DNA from: Candidatus Berkelbacteria bacterium
GTDB taxonomy: Bacteria > Patescibacteriota > UBA1384 > UBA12157 > JAENIV01
DNA length: 5,114 nt
Assembly: GCA_016844295.1 (NCBI GenBank)
Contig: JAENIV010000075.1
Span: 1 to 5,114, forward strand
Direction: 5' to 3'
Shown: positions 4,758 to 5,114 of the stretch, piece after piece
How positions within the stretch are numbered: the first letter of the stretch is position 1
Layout: every line of letters begins with the position of its first letter
Program-made: the position numbers and the translations under genes
The notes under the pieces: generated by a model
What the model was told of the DNA's origin: nothing
Databases searched by the model: none
What the model saw: the letters and a program-made list of their open reading frames with translations, nothing else

Positions 4758-5114
4758 ATGGAACCGTCAGATAAAAAATTGCGAGAACTGAAACACTTAT
4801 TAGATGAGGCCGAAGAAAAAGTTGCAGCCGCAAAAAGAATTCTTTTTGAGCAAGTCTATAAAGAGCAAGCAGAAAATTTAGATGACTCAGATCCCAATGG
4901 CGCTAACACGATTGTTGAAGGTATTTTCGATGGTGAAGAAATGATAGATTCGAGCGGGAAAAAATATCCAATTCCTCAAAATTATGCGTCAAAATCGAAA
5001 TTAGTTGCCGGAGATAAACTTAAATTAACTGTTGTTCCCGACGGAACATTTATTTTTAAACAAATTGGACCGGTTAATAGAAAAAGAATTGTTGGTAAAT
5101 TAACAGAATCAGGT
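4758..5114 (+). CDS. Conserved hypothetical protein, 5' part only (cut by window edge)
   Basis: The frame is open from ATG 4758 to the last base, giving 119 residues with no stop. AAAGGAG (4746-4752) sits 5 bases before the ATG. Residues 1-42 are strongly helical and charged (LRELKHLLDEAEEKVAAAKR), likely a coiled coil. From about 50 on the sequence turns beta-rich: TIVEGIFDGEEMIDSSGKKY, then YASKSKLVAGDKLKLTVVPD and GTFIFKQIGPVNRKRIVGKL. The pattern of Gly-Asp turns suggests small beta-barrel units such as those that bind nucleic acid or partners, but that is inference. I recall proteins of this style as widespread Patescibacteria hypotheticals of unknown function. It has its own promoters and leader, so it is probably expressed apart from the ATPase locus. 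Confidence 0.85.
   Translation, partial: MEPSDKKLRELKHLLDEAEEKVAAAKRILFEQVYKEQAENLDDSDPNGANTIVEGIFDGEEMIDSSGKKYPIPQNYASKSKLVAGDKLKLTVVPDGTFIFKQIGPVNRKRIVGKLTESG

Noticed and set aside
1..5114. CRISPR array, tRNA, rRNA or insertion sequence
   Set aside because: No spaced repeats, cloverleaf, rRNA-like stretch, transposase or terminal inverted repeats were found on either strand.

Overview
The window looks like a chromosomal piece of a Candidate Phyla Radiation (Patescibacteria) bacterium. This is an inference from gene content and style: AT-rich tightly packed genes, a bacterial-type tRNA-guanine transglycosylase, a membrane-anchored type IV secretion-like ATPase of the sort common in these genomes, and at the right edge a small conserved-hypothetical protein whose sequence style is familiar from the same group. 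No 16S or other decisive marker is present, so the assignment is tentative. All genes read on the + strand and the standard code fits.

Layout, left to right. Bases 1-62 hold a -10 promoter box and a strong ribosome binding site. Bases 63-494 are a small orphan ORF of unknown function, clearly richer in G+C (about 54% by hand count) than what follows. It ends inside a 10-bp GC-rich hairpin that resembles an intrinsic terminator. The tgt gene (500-1615) starts only 12 bases past this hairpin and has no visible Shine-Dalgarno sequence. An extended -10 promoter at 1651-1659 drives a 111-residue Pro/Glu-rich, probably disordered protein (GTG start, 1698-2033). After a short gap with an imperfect hairpin comes the main locus, 2090-4598. 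Then come two overlapping promoters, a leader hairpin, and the first 119 codons of a conserved-hypothetical gene that runs off the window.

The most notable observation is at the main locus. It reads as two ORFs, a membrane-anchored N-terminal part (357 aa) and a VirD4/TraD-like P-loop ATPase part (474 aa). Between them lies a perfect 13-bp tandem duplication (TGATACTTAACTC, 3141-3153 and 3154-3166). Removing one copy joins the two frames exactly into a single 831-residue protein, with no stop codon and a sensible junction. Two-domain proteins of this kind are normally one chain in Patescibacteria (from memory of the family). The split is therefore a recent frameshift, a reversible on/off repeat, or an assembly error. 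The anchored ATPase, with the small disordered protein just upstream under the same likely promoter, is probably a membrane DNA or protein translocase whose substrate cannot be told from this window.
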